Positions 33,364 through 42,503 of a DNA stretch of 64,000 bases are shown piece after piece; position 1 is the stretch's first letter; every line of letters begins with the position of its first letter. The DNA lies in the NCBI RefSeq assembly GCF_015686695.1, contig NZ_JADPMR010000003.1, positions 248,001 through 312,000 on the forward strand, in the 5' to 3' direction. The notes under the pieces were generated by a model that saw only the letters and a program-made list of their open reading frames with translations, ran no database searches and had not been told where the DNA came from. The stretch is from Vibrio nitrifigilis (lineage in GTDB: Bacteria > Pseudomonadota > Gammaproteobacteria > Enterobacterales > Vibrionaceae). The position numbers and the translations under genes are program-made.

Positions 33364-35169
33364 ATGCTCCGTGTTTTTGCATTCTTATTGATTTTCACTC
33401 TTTATGTGCCTAGCACATTAGCGGCTTTCGGCGATAGCAGTGAATTCAAATTACCTAATCAACAACAGCAATTTGTTACTGTTGATCAAGCCTTTGCGTT
33501 TAGTTCTTATCAGCAAGGAACCCAGCTCTATTTAGATTGGCAAATCAAACCCGATTATTATCTTTACCAAGAAAGGATTCACATCTCCGCGCAAGGTGTC
33601 ACTCTAGGCGATTACACACTCCCCCACGCGACTCCGCATAATGATGAGTTTTTTGGTCAAGTTCATATTTACACCCAGCCGTTATCTATCATCCTACCGT
33701 TAAAGGATTTTACCGCTGGCAGTCAAGTTACCGTCAGTTACCAAGGGTGTGCTAAAGCTGGGTTTTGTTATCCGCCAGAAACAAGAACCATTGATATCGA
33801 ATCATTTAGTGCCACTAACAATACGCAATCAACGACCAAGACAGAAACAGGTGTTACTCAACGGAATAAGATCAATGGAGCACCAGAATCGGGAACATCG
33901 ACGTCTTTGGCGCAAAATCTTGCTGAACATTGGTGGACACCACTCCTATTTTTATTGCTCGGTATCGGTTTAGCGTTTACGCCTTGTGTGCTGCCTATGT
34001 ATCCAATTTTAACCAGTATCGTGTTAGGCAGTGGCAAGCTATCTCTACGCCGAGCATTAATGCTAAGTGTTATTTATGTGCAGGGTATGGCGATCACTTA
34101 TACCTTATTAGGCCTCGTGGTCGCGTCAGCAGGAATACAGTTTCAAGCGGCGCTGCAGCAGCCCGCGGTGTTGATTGCCTTGAGTGTCTTATTTATCTTA
34201 CTCGCCGCATCCATGTTTGGCCTATATACCTTGCAATTACCAAGTAGCGCGCAAACTTGGTTAAACAAATTAAGTAATAGCCAAAAAGGGGGCAATAGCC
34301 TTGGCGTGCTGATCATGGGGGCGATTTCTGGCTTGGTTTGCTCTCCTTGTACCACAGCTCCACTTTCCGGAGCCTTGCTCTACGTCGCACAAAGTGGTGA
34401 TCTCACCACTGGTGCAGTAACCTTGTACGCTCTCTCAATCGGCATGGGAATTCCATTAATTCTTGCCGCGATGTTTGGTCAGCGTCTGTTGCCTAAAACA
34501 GGTAACTGGATGAACCATGTTAAGACTCTGTTCGGTTTTATTTTACTTGCCGCTCCTATTTTTCTCTTAGAGCGTATTTTGCCCGATATTTGGATAACTG
34601 TGTTGTGGTCAGCGCTAGGTTTAGTTGGATTTGGTTGGCTCTATCATGTGAAACACCAAGCGCAGTCCTCAAGCTGGCGCACCAGTTTAATCGGGATTAT
34701 CGCTATTATTGGGTTAGTGGTTTCAATCCAACCCCTTTGGGGAGTATGGCAACAATCAACGAATGCCATACCAACCAAAACTCCAGTAGGCGAGATAACC
34801 TCTCACTTAGAGTTTACGCGTATCCATAATGTGGCAGAGTTAACCGATGCACTTGCACAAGCAAAAGCGCAAGGTAAACCCGTCATGTTCGATTTTTACG
34901 CGGACTGGTGTGTCGCTTGCAAAGAGTTTGAAAAATATACGTTTAGTGATCCACAAGTACGTCAACATCTAAGCCAATTTATGTTGCTTCAAGCTGACGT
35001 TACCAAAAATCAGCCCCAAGACATTAAATTACTTAAGCATCTTAAGGTACTTGGTTTACCGACTATCGACTTTTGGGATACAGAGGGGAATCATCGTACT
35101 CAAGCTCGAGTGAGCGGTTTTCTCAGTGCCGATGATTTTCTTCATCACTTAAATAACAATCAGCTTTAA
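33364..35169 (+). CDS. dsbD: Thiol:disulfide interchange protein DsbD
   Basis: 601-aa inner-membrane reductant conduit passing electrons from cytosolic thioredoxin to periplasmic DsbC/DsbG and cytochrome c maturation. Signal peptide ~1-20, periplasmic alpha domain with C129/C135, eight-helix beta domain with C208 (FTPCVLP) and C326/C329, and C-terminal thioredoxin-like gamma domain with C516-VA-C519. E. coli beta uses C163/C285; here a CSPC pair occurs in the second half. The ATG at 33364 gives a clean signal peptide; an in-frame ATG at 33334 is possible, and neither has a strong ribosome binding site. Confidence 0.92.
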   Translation: MLRVFAFLLIFTLYVPSTLAAFGDSSEFKLPNQQQQFVTVDQAFAFSSYQQGTQLYLDWQIKPDYYLYQERIHISAQGVTLGDYTLPHATPHNDEFFGQVHIYTQPLSIILPLKDFTAGSQVTVSYQGCAKAGFCYPPETRTIDIESFSATNNTQSTTKTETGVTQRNKINGAPESGTSTSLAQNLAEHWWTPLLFLLLGIGLAFTPCVLPMYPILTSIVLGSGKLSLRRALMLSVIYVQGMAITYTLLGLVVASAGIQFQAALQQPAVLIALSVLFILLAASMFGLYTLQLPSSAQTWLNKLSNSQKGGNSLGVLIMGAISGLVCSPCTTAPLSGALLYVAQSGDLTTGAVTLYALSIGMGIPLILAAMFGQRLLPKTGNWMNHVKTLFGFILLAAPIFLLERILPDIWITVLWSALGLVGFGWLYHVKHQAQSSSWRTSLIGIIAIIGLVVSIQPLWGVWQQSTNAIPTKTPVGEITSHLEFTRIHNVAELTDALAQAKAQGKPVMFDFYADWCVACKEFEKYTFSDPQVRQHLSQFMLLQADVTKNQPQDIKLLKHLKVLGLPTIDFWDTEGNHRTQARVSGFLSADDFLHHLNNNQL

Positions 35170-35178
35170 TTCTCACTG

Positions 35179-35220
35179 AAACACCATCTTGAGGTTACTT
35201 GGGTATATAAGGTGTTTTTT
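35179..35220 (+). terminator. Probable rho-independent terminator of dsbD
   Basis: AAACACC pairs with GGTGTTT (with additional TCTT/AAGG-type pairing) around a long loop, followed by a run of T. Confidence 0.6.
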
Positions 35221-35300
35221 AACAAAAAATCACCTTATCTCAATGAGATCTCCCCCAGCATATTCAACAACGAACATCAGCAAAACCGGATATAGTTCAG

Positions 35301-35370
35301 ACTTTTAACGGCTAAATATTGTTCAAGTTACAAAATGTGAACATACTTCTTTTAACCTAATTGTTAAAAG
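35301..35370 (+). promoter_or_regulatory. Repeat-rich promoter region of LuxR-type regulator
   Basis: CTTTTAAC occurs at 35302-35309 and 35349-35356 and inverted (GTTAAAAG) at 35363-35370; the last two form a perfect 8-6-8 palindrome ending 11 nt before the ATG. Between them TGTTCA-N12-TGAACA (35320-35343) forms another inverted repeat. Likely operator sites, possibly for autoregulation. Confidence 0.5.
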
Positions 35371-35381
35371 TGTTTAACGTT

Positions 35382-36011
35382 ATGGATGAAACTTACACCA
35401 TTATTATTGCTGACGACCATCCTCTGTTTCGTAATGCCCTATTTCAATCTGTGCATATGGCAGTAAGCGGCGCTAACCTTTTAGAAGCAGATTCACATGA
35501 TGCCCTCACACAATTACTAGAGAAAGAGCCTGATGTAGATCTGTTACTCCTCGATCTAAAAATGCCTGGAGCTAATGGTATGTCAGGCCTAGTACAACTG
35601 CGTAACGACTACCCTGATTTACCAATAGTCGTCATTTCTGCTAGTGAAGAATCCTCTGTTGTCACACAGGTAAAACACCATGGCGCATTTGGCTTTATTC
35701 CTAAATCAAGTGATATGCGAAGCTTAATTGCAGCATTGAATCAAGTTTTAGCGGGGGATCCTTACTTCCCTGAAGGACTAGTTAATGAAAACTCACCAAC
35801 GAATGATCTTGCTGAACGTATTGCAGCGTTAACACCTCAACAATATAAGGTATTGGGGATGTTGTCAGATGGACTACTGAACAAACAGATAGCCTATGAG
35901 CTTCATGTATCTGAAGCGACCATTAAAGCTCATATGACGGCTATCTTTCGTAAGTTAGGCGTGAAAAACCGCACTCAGGCGGTCATTTTGCTACAGGATC
36001 TACATCTTTAG
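35382..36011 (+). CDS. LuxR/NarL-type response regulator (orphan)
   Basis: 209 aa: receiver domain (1-~120) with DD at 11-12, phosphorylation site D58 (LLLLDLKMPG) and K in IPKSSD, then a LuxR-type HTH (~145-205, LTPQQYKVLGMLSDGLLNKQI). No histidine kinase gene is adjacent, so its partner is unknown. ATG at 35382 is chosen over an in-frame TTG at 35361 that lies inside a palindrome. It corresponds by position to a regulator next to nhaP2 in V. cholerae. Confidence 0.88.
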   Translation: MDETYTIIIADDHPLFRNALFQSVHMAVSGANLLEADSHDALTQLLEKEPDVDLLLLDLKMPGANGMSGLVQLRNDYPDLPIVVISASEESSVVTQVKHHGAFGFIPKSSDMRSLIAALNQVLAGDPYFPEGLVNENSPTNDLAERIAALTPQQYKVLGMLSDGLLNKQIAYELHVSEATIKAHMTAIFRKLGVKNRTQAVILLQDLHL

Positions 36012-36027
36012 ATGGGGTGGTTAGCCA

Positions 36028-37800
36028 CTAGCTAACCACTGTACTTTCACTCTCTTCTTCTCGTTCTTCTTGATTGTCTTCCTCATCGGGAAGACGCAGG
36101 CCAATACGCGTTACTTTCCAATCCAGCACGTCAGCTACAATCCACTGTAAGCCCTGCCATTCGAAATGGTCACCAAGAACTGGCGTCGCACCTAAATGCT
36201 GCATAACCAGATCATGCAACGTCATATCCACATTAAATTCGCCCAGATCTAAGCCATAAATCAAAGCAACATCCGTCAATTTCGCGTTGATATCTAGGAA
36301 GAAGTCACCAAAGAAACGGGCTAATGACGATTTTTCAGGAGCTTCACTAAATAACTGACTCAGCGCTTCTAGATCTTTTTCTTGCGCCAAAACACACAAG
36401 GTATCACCTTCTTGTAACGTGGTACTACCCGATGGGTGCATCAAGTTTTGATCGCGAAACACGGCTGCAATACGTGTTCCTTCCGGCATAAATAGGTTAC
36501 GAATCGGAGCGCCAATACACCATTTATCCGCTTTCAAGCGATAGATAAACAACTCCCATTCACTGGTGGGATAAATTTCCACCCCGGCGCGCGAAATAGG
36601 CTCAGGTTTAGGCGGTAATTCAACTTTTGCGATACTCATCGCTTTGGTCAACGAACCACCTTGCACAATCAACGAAACCATAACAACGAAGAAAGCTAAG
36701 TTGAAGTAAAGTTGCGAGTTAGGTAATCCAGCCATCATTGGGAATACCGCCAAAATAATCGGTACAGCCCCGCGTAAACCAACCCAAGAAATAAACCATT
36801 TTTCACGAGCGCTAAAGCTACGAAAAGGAATTAAACTCACCCAAACGGAAAGCGGTCTTGCTAATAAAATCATACCAATGGCAAGAGCTAAACCAGGTAC
36901 GGCGATTTCCAATAGATGGCTTGGGACCACCAATAGGCCGAGAACTAAGAACATGCCTATTTGGCTAAGCCATGTCATACCATCGAGTATGTTTAGGATC
37001 GAGTGACGACTACGAGTTGGTTGATTACCAATAAATACTCCAACCAAATAGATAGATAAGATCCCGCTCCCACCCAAATAGTTTGATAGCGCAAAAATAA
37101 CCAAACCACCACTCAATGTCAGAATAGAATATAAGCCCTCAGGTAACGTGCTGCGGTTAATAATCATCCATAGCGCCCAGCCACCAGCGAGACCTAATAC
37201 GGCACCAACACCAAATTGCTTGATAAAACTGATCGCAAAGAAGCTAATCCCCATATCCGCTTGAGCCTGACCAAGCACCGCTATCAGCGTTACCGTTAAA
37301 AAGACCGCCATCGGATCATTGGTACCAGATTCAATCTCTAATGTTGCACCGACACGTTCATTCAAGCTTCGCCCTTTTAGTAGCGAGAAAACAGATGCGG
37401 CATCCGTAGACCCTACGATTGCCCCAACTAAAAAACCTTGTAATAACGATAAATGAAACAACCATGCCGCGAGCAATCCAGTGATCACTGTTGTTAATGC
37501 TACACCGATAGTCGCTAGCGCAACCGAAGGCCAAAATGCGACCCGAAAACTTGCGACCCGCGTACGCATCCCACCATCAAGCAAAATCACCGCAAGTGCT
37601 AGGTTACTCACTAGATAGGCTGTCGAGTAATTGTCGAATTGAATTCCGCCCGGACCATCTTCGCCAGCCAGCATGCCAACAAACAAAAACACCAATAAAA
37701 TTGGGATACCTAATTTTGATGAGACAGGGCTTAACAGCACACTCATCGCAATCAACGCCGCCCCGATAAGAAAAAAGCTATTAATCGTAATAGCGTCCAA
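36028..37800 (-). CDS. nhaP2: K+/H+ antiporter NhaP2 (CPA1/CPA2-like)
   Basis: 590-aa antiporter: about 12 membrane segments in residues 1-~390 (Na_H_Exchanger family; IVGSTDAASVFSLLKGR and SGTNDPMAVFL carry the ion-binding aspartates), then a TrkA-C/RCK-C domain (~405-485) and a C-terminal CorC/HlyC-like domain (~500-575). In V. cholerae the protein exchanges K+ (or Na+) for H+ and helps acid and potassium tolerance. Start is TTG, with AAAGGAG 7 nt upstream and the family start MDAITINSFFLIGA. Confidence 0.93.
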   Translation of the reverse strand: MDAITINSFFLIGAALIAMSVLLSPVSSKLGIPILLVFLFVGMLAGEDGPGGIQFDNYSTAYLVSNLALAVILLDGGMRTRVASFRVAFWPSVALATIGVALTTVITGLLAAWLFHLSLLQGFLVGAIVGSTDAASVFSLLKGRSLNERVGATLEIESGTNDPMAVFLTVTLIAVLGQAQADMGISFFAISFIKQFGVGAVLGLAGGWALWMIINRSTLPEGLYSILTLSGGLVIFALSNYLGGSGILSIYLVGVFIGNQPTRSRHSILNILDGMTWLSQIGMFLVLGLLVVPSHLLEIAVPGLALAIGMILLARPLSVWVSLIPFRSFSAREKWFISWVGLRGAVPIILAVFPMMAGLPNSQLYFNLAFFVVMVSLIVQGGSLTKAMSIAKVELPPKPEPISRAGVEIYPTSEWELFIYRLKADKWCIGAPIRNLFMPEGTRIAAVFRDQNLMHPSGSTTLQEGDTLCVLAQEKDLEALSQLFSEAPEKSSLARFFGDFFLDINAKLTDVALIYGLDLGEFNVDMTLHDLVMQHLGATPVLGDHFEWQGLQWIVADVLDWKVTRIGLRLPDEEDNQEEREEESESTVVS

Positions 37801-38287
37801 CGTAATCTCCTTTTGAAATTATATTTTTATCCACTGGTTGGTACATAACGAGCCACACCCAGCTGTTACTTGGGTATATGCAACAATATCATGTAAACTT
37901 AGTGTATCTTAATTTGTGTCATTAGCCGCGAATTAAGCCCAGTATTTTCTCATTGAGCGACAATAACTTGTTATACCTTTGGCTATATTAATTAAATATC
38001 GATTTAAATCATTACCTTAAATTGAACATAATCGTCATAGTCAATAATTTTATTAGTCTAATTCTATGAATTTACATAGATTTAGGATTAAAACGGCCCT
38101 CTTAAACAAGATCAAACTCTCACTTTTCGTTCTCTTGTCCCTCTAACCATTTCGTCGCCCACCTCCCCCAAGACTAAAGTTGCAAGGAGAGCCCCTGTCT
38201 CTACTGCTAATCTCATACCTGTAACATTGTATTAACATTAGTTATTAAACAAAACAATGCTTTCAGACATTGCAGAAGGAGATGGCC
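37801..38287. other. nhaP2 / symporter divergent intergenic region
   Basis: 487 nt, AT-rich, holding the promoters of the two divergent units. I could not name an operator. The only clear element is the Shine-Dalgarno AAGGAG at 38275-38280 before the DUF4212 gene. No coding frame with a ribosome binding site was seen. Confidence 0.4.
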
Positions 38288-38554
38288 ATGGCATTTGAAT
38301 CTAACGAACATGCACAAGCCTACTGGAAAGAAAACCTCGCCTTAATGGGCGGTCTACTATTTGTATGGTTTGCCGTGTCCTACGGGGCGGGTATTTTGTT
38401 TGTTGATACCCTTAACACCATTCAATTTGGTGGCTTCAAATTGGGCTTTTGGTTCGCACAACAAGGTTCGATCTACACTTTCGTGGCTTTGATCTTTGTT
38501 TATGTCGCGCGCATGAATGCACTCGATAAGAAGTACAACGTACACGAAGACTAA
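38288..38554 (+). CDS. Small subunit of sodium/solute symporter (DUF4212)
   Basis: 88-aa membrane protein with two hydrophobic segments (~19-42 and ~55-77) of the DUF4212/TIGR03647 family, which always precedes a VC_2705-type symporter. Its exact task is unproven; it is inferred to be a partner subunit. ATG at 38288 (MAFESNEHAQAYW) is 7 nt after AAGGAG; earlier in-frame starts at 38270 (TTG) and 38282 are badly spaced. 12 nt separate it from the large subunit. Confidence 0.88.
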   Translation: MAFESNEHAQAYWKENLALMGGLLFVWFAVSYGAGILFVDTLNTIQFGGFKLGFWFAQQGSIYTFVALIFVYVARMNALDKKYNVHED

Positions 38555-38566
38555 AGGGAGTTTGTT

Positions 38567-40270
38567 ATGGATATTCAAACTTGGACATTTATTTTGGTCG
38601 GACTGACGTTCGCACTGTATATCGGCATCGCCATTTGGGCTCGCGCAGGATCAACCAGCGAATTCTATGTCGCTGGCGGTGGTGTTCACCCTGTAGCAAA
38701 CGGGATGGCAACCGCGGCCGATTGGATGTCAGCGGCCTCATTTATATCAATGGCGGGGATCATCTCGTTTATTGGCTACGATGGTGGCGTGTATCTTATG
38801 GGATGGACAGGAGGCTACGTTCTGTTAGCTCTGTGCCTAGCCCCTTACTTGCGTAAATTTGGTAAATTCACCGTACCCGATTTTATCGGTGATCGTTATT
38901 ACTCTAAAACAGCGCGCATGGTCGCCGTATTCTGTGCCATTTTTGTCTCTTTCACTTATGTTGCCGGCCAAATGCGTGGGGTGGGAGTGGTATTTGCTCG
39001 TTTTCTCGAAGTAGATATCAACATGGGCATCATTATTGGGATGGCAATCGTGTTCTTCTACGCCGTAATGGGCGGAATGAAAGGCATTACTTACACTCAA
39101 GTTGCTCAATACTGCGTACTTATTTTTGCATTTATGGTGCCAGCCATATTTACCTCACTAATGATGACGGGTAATCCTATCCCCCAAATCGGCTTTGGTT
39201 CTACAACGGTAGGAAGCGACACCTATTTACTTGATAAGCTCGATGGCTTAACTCAAGAACTTGGATTTACCGCCTATACCGATGGCTCAAAGAGTATGGT
39301 GGATGTCTTCTTTATTTGTGCAGCTTTGATGGTAGGAACGGCTGGTTTACCACACGTTATTATTCGCTTTTTCACCGTACCGAAAGTCTCTGATGCACGT
39401 ATTTCAGCAGGTTGGGCATTGGTGTTTATTGCTATTTTGTACACCACTGCACCAGCGGTTGCCTCCTTTGCACGTGTGAATATGATTGAGACTATCAACG
39501 GTAAAGATATGCGCGGCGTTGTGGCTGCTGAAGCGCCAAGTTGGTACAAAAACTGGGAAAGCACTGGGCTGGTGAAATGGGAAGATAAAAACGGCGATGG
39601 TCGTATGTTCTACGCTGGCGACGCCCGTAATGAAATGACCATTAACCGCGATATTATCGTACTCGCATCACCAGAGCTGGCAAAACTTCCTAACTGGGTC
39701 GTTGCACTTTTAGCGGCAGGTGGTCTGGCAGCGGCATTATCAACTGCTGCAGGGCTATTGCTCGTTATCTCCACCTCAATATCTCATGACTTACTCAAAA
39801 AAGGCTTCAGGCCGAACATGACGGATAAGCAAGAGCTCCTTGCCGCAAGGCTTGCTGCCGTCTTAGCGATTGTTGGTGCAGGCTATCTCGGTATCAATCC
39901 ACCCGGTTTTGTGGCGCAGGTGGTCGCCTTTGCCTTTGGATTAGCGGCCTCTTCGTTCTTCCCTGCCATTATTTTGGGCATCTTCTATAAGAAGATGAAC
40001 AAGGAAGGTGCGATTTGTGGCATGCTTTCAGGTATCGCGTTTACCGCGGCTTATATCATCTACTTTAAATTCATCAATCCTGCGGCTAACACCCCTGATA
40101 ATTGGTGGTTTGGTATCAGCCCTGAAGGTATTGGTACATTAGGTATGTGTGTGAACTTTATGGTGTCCATCGTCGTCAATAAATTCACCGCAGAAGTACC
40201 TGAGGATGTACAAGAGATGGTTGAGTCTATTCGTTATCCAAAAGGTGCGGGAGCAGCTCAAGACCATTAA
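38567..40270 (+). CDS. Sodium:solute symporter, VC_2705 subfamily
   Basis: 567-aa Na+-coupled symporter of the SSS family with about 13 membrane segments, related to acetate permease ActP. Seen: AGGGVHPVANGMATAADWMSAASFI near residue 38 and FAFGLAASSFFPAIILGIF near 460. The substrate is not certain; short carboxylates are suggested by similarity only. A long loop at ~310-365 contains DKNGDG (D340 onward), an EF-hand-like sequence. Co-transcribed with the small subunit; AAGGGAG precedes the ATG. Confidence 0.9.
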   Translation: MDIQTWTFILVGLTFALYIGIAIWARAGSTSEFYVAGGGVHPVANGMATAADWMSAASFISMAGIISFIGYDGGVYLMGWTGGYVLLALCLAPYLRKFGKFTVPDFIGDRYYSKTARMVAVFCAIFVSFTYVAGQMRGVGVVFARFLEVDINMGIIIGMAIVFFYAVMGGMKGITYTQVAQYCVLIFAFMVPAIFTSLMMTGNPIPQIGFGSTTVGSDTYLLDKLDGLTQELGFTAYTDGSKSMVDVFFICAALMVGTAGLPHVIIRFFTVPKVSDARISAGWALVFIAILYTTAPAVASFARVNMIETINGKDMRGVVAAEAPSWYKNWESTGLVKWEDKNGDGRMFYAGDARNEMTINRDIIVLASPELAKLPNWVVALLAAGGLAAALSTAAGLLLVISTSISHDLLKKGFRPNMTDKQELLAARLAAVLAIVGAGYLGINPPGFVAQVVAFAFGLAASSFFPAIILGIFYKKMNKEGAICGMLSGIAFTAAYIIYFKFINPAANTPDNWWFGISPEGIGTLGMCVNFMVSIVVNKFTAEVPEDVQEMVESIRYPKGAGAAQDH

Positions 40271-40296
40271 TCGGTTGTGAAAGCCATACGCATATA

Positions 40297-40332
40297 AAAG
40301 CCCAACCACTTTATCAACTGGTTGGGCTTTTT
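40297..40332. terminator. Bidirectional terminator symporter / yhhQ
   Basis: 12-bp stem AAAGCCCAACCA / TGGTTGGGCTTT with a 10-nt loop, TT following on plus and T-rich on minus; between convergent genes. Confidence 0.9.
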
Positions 40333-40364
40333 CTCGCCAATTCTATCAAGACAGTGTTAAGCCA

Positions 40365-41039
40365 CTATCGGGCCTTCATATAATTTGCTTTAAATGCTGG
40401 ATTTAGCGTAGTGAGTTTTTTCACCAGATAATTTAATAACACCCCATACAACGGCACAAAAAGGCCTAAGCTAATAATCAGTTTAAAACTGTAATCAACC
40501 GTCGCAATTTCTGTCCAATGCTGCGCCATAAAAGGATCGGGACTTTGATAAAAAGCGATACCGAAAAAGGCGATGGTATCGAGCGCATTACCAAACAAAG
40601 TGGAAGCGGTTGGAGCTATCCACCACTGTTTCATCTGACGTAAGCGGTTAAATACCGACACATCCATAATCTGCCCTAACAAATAAGCCATAAAACTGGC
40701 AGTCGCAATACGTGCGACAAAGAGATTTAAGTGACTTAATGTTTCCAATCCTTGATAGCTACCCTTAAAAAACAACACTGAAAGCAGATACGAAAATGCT
40801 AAGGCTGGAATCATGACTAAGAAAATGATTTTTCTTGCCATTGACGCACCAAAGATCCGCACAGTTAAATCCGTTGCTAAGAAGATAAACGGAAACGTAA
40901 ATGCACCCCAAGTGGTATGAAAAGAAAAAATAGTAAAAGGGATTTGAACCAAATAGTTACTCGATGCGATGATCAGCAGGTGAAACACAACGAGGAAAGA
41001 AAGGGCTTTGCGCTGCTGCGCAGGGGTAAACGAACTCAT
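40365..41039 (-). CDS. yhhQ: Queuosine-precursor transporter YhhQ (QPTR/VUT family)
   Basis: 224-aa inner-membrane protein with about six membrane segments of the COG1738/DUF165 family; E. coli YhhQ imports preQ0 and preQ1 for queuosine tRNA modification. Seen: TFPFIFLATDLTVRIFG near residue 48 and NALDTIAFFGIAFY near 150. ATG with AAGG 6 nt upstream; that sequence is part of a predicted preQ1-I riboswitch (41046-41081), which supports the substrate. Confidence 0.93.
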   Translation of the reverse strand: MSSFTPAQQRKALSFLVVFHLLIIASSNYLVQIPFTIFSFHTTWGAFTFPFIFLATDLTVRIFGASMARKIIFLVMIPALAFSYLLSVLFFKGSYQGLETLSHLNLFVARIATASFMAYLLGQIMDVSVFNRLRQMKQWWIAPTASTLFGNALDTIAFFGIAFYQSPDPFMAQHWTEIATVDYSFKLIISLGLFVPLYGVLLNYLVKKLTTLNPAFKANYMKAR

Positions 41040-41045
41040 AGATTA

Positions 41046-41081
41046 CCTTTTTAGTTTGATTTGGGGGCGAGGGAACCCAAA
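41046..41081 (-). promoter_or_regulatory. Predicted preQ1-I riboswitch overlapping the yhhQ Shine-Dalgarno
   Basis: On the minus strand: stem P1 TTTGGG / CCCAAA; a 10-nt loop starting with T and ending in C next to the P1 3' strand (the positions of the specificity U and preQ1-pairing C); then a 14-nt A-rich tail TCAAACTAAAAAGG. Segment lengths equal those of the known 34-nt Thermoanaerobacter preQ1-I aptamer (loop 10, tail 14, ending AAGG). Loop C/U bases can pair with the terminal GG to form P2, hiding the ribosome binding site: translational OFF on ligand binding is inferred. Confidence 0.8.
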
Positions 41082-41453
41082 CGGAAAAATTTCCTAACAA
41101 TAGTCGTAATTTGTAATCCACCGAAATATGAATTACAAAAAGGGTCATCATTATGATGAATGAAGGCAGATTATACGCGCCTTAAACCTAGCAGCAAGAC
41201 ACAAAAAATCATTATCTTGTGCGCAAACGATAGTCATGATCGACGCTTTCCTTTTTGATCAAAAGAATCATAGTGTTGACGAACAGGTAAGCTTTTTCTT
41301 GAGAAGATCCCTAGGATCATGGTAATCTTCGCCTCCATTTTTCTGACTTCAACTTCATAATCTACTGTGAAGACTTTAGGTCAGTGCTATCTTTAGGGTA
41401 CAGAAAAAGCGATTTTTTTGTACGCGATCCCAACCAAACGTGGAACCGAACAG
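41082..41453. other. yhhQ / gmk divergent region
   Basis: Holds the yhhQ promoter and gmk promoter. TTGACG (about 41276-41281) is a possible gmk -35. Apart from the riboswitch next to yhhQ I see no further recognised element and no credible small gene. Confidence 0.4.
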
Positions 41454-42083
41454 ATGGGCAAAGGTACTCTTTATATCGTTTCAGCACCGAGTGGCGCTGG
41501 TAAATCCAGCTTAATTTCAGCATTGCTTGAACGTAACCCAACATACGCAATGAAAGTTTCTGTCTCGCATACAACGCGAGGAATGAGACCGGGAGAGCAA
41601 GATGGTAGTCATTACCATTTTGTACAAAAAGAGCACTTTGAAGAGCTGATCGAAAAAGGCGAGTTTTTGGAGTATGCCGAAGTGTTCGGTAACTACTACG
41701 GCACGTCTCGCGTTTGGATTGAGCAGACCTTAGAAAAAGGGATAGATGTCTTTCTTGATATTGATTGGCAAGGCGCGCGTCAAATTCGCAAACAAATGCC
41801 TCAAGCTCAAAGCATCTTTATCCTGCCACCTTCTCGCGAAGAATTGGAACGCCGTTTAACGGCACGTGGTCAAGATAGCGAAGCGGTGATTGCCAAACGC
41901 ATGAACGAGGCTCAAGCTGAAATCTCTCATTATGATGAGTACGATTACGTCATCATCAATGATGATTTTGATGTTGCGATCATGGATTTTAAAGCAATCA
42001 TTCGCGCAGAAAGATTGAAGCAAGATAAGCAAACTGCTAAATATAGCAGTATGCTCTCTGCACTTTTGGCGGACAAAGCGTAA
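41454..42083 (+). CDS. gmk: Guanylate kinase
   Basis: 209-aa enzyme phosphorylating GMP to GDP. P-loop SAPSGAGKSSL at residues 9-19, GMP-binding SHTTRGMRPGEQDG near 37-50, YYGTSRVWIE, and lid region TARGQDSEAVIAKRM. ATG at 41454 gives the usual MGKGTLYIVSAPSG; an upstream TTG at 41418 is rejected. First gene of the conserved gmk-rpoZ-spoT-trmH-recG run. Confidence 0.97.
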   Translation: MGKGTLYIVSAPSGAGKSSLISALLERNPTYAMKVSVSHTTRGMRPGEQDGSHYHFVQKEHFEELIEKGEFLEYAEVFGNYYGTSRVWIEQTLEKGIDVFLDIDWQGARQIRKQMPQAQSIFILPPSREELERRLTARGQDSEAVIAKRMNEAQAEISHYDEYDYVIINDDFDVAIMDFKAIIRAERLKQDKQTAKYSSMLSALLADKA

Positions 42084-42193
42084 GCTGGGTTCACCTTAAA
42101 CAATTTTATCCACAGTCTGTTGCTAGTATATCGACGCATTAGACTGTATACTTTCTCGTCATTCAACATTTTAGTTAACTATTTGGAGTTCTC

Positions 42194-42466
42194 ATGGCAC
42201 GCGTAACTGTTCAAGACGCTGTTGAAAAAGTTGGCAACCGTTTCGACTTAGTTCTGATTGCGGCTCGCCGCGCTCGTCAAATGCAAACTGGCGGTAAAGA
42301 TGCACTAGTGCCGGAAGAGAACGATAAGCCAACGGTTATCGCTCTACGCGAAATCGAAGAAGGTCTTATCACTAAAGAAGTGCTAGATGCACGCGAACGC
42401 CAAGAGCAGCAAGAGCAAGAAGCAGCAGAATTGGCAGCAGTAAGCAGCATCGTACACAACCGTTAA
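42194..42466 (+). CDS. rpoZ: RNA polymerase omega subunit
   Basis: 90-aa omega subunit, which aids assembly of the beta' subunit and forms part of ppGpp site 1. Seen: MARVTVQDAVEKVGNRFDLVLIAARRARQ, the family start, and a Gln/Glu-rich C-terminus. Preceded by TTTGGAG. Adjacent to spoT, an old association of omega with the ppGpp enzyme. Confidence 0.98.
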   Translation: MARVTVQDAVEKVGNRFDLVLIAARRARQMQTGGKDALVPEENDKPTVIALREIEEGLITKEVLDARERQEQQEQEAAELAAVSSIVHNR

Positions 42467-42503
42467 TTCTGCATCGGCATAAATTAACACTCGGGCCTGA
42501 AAT

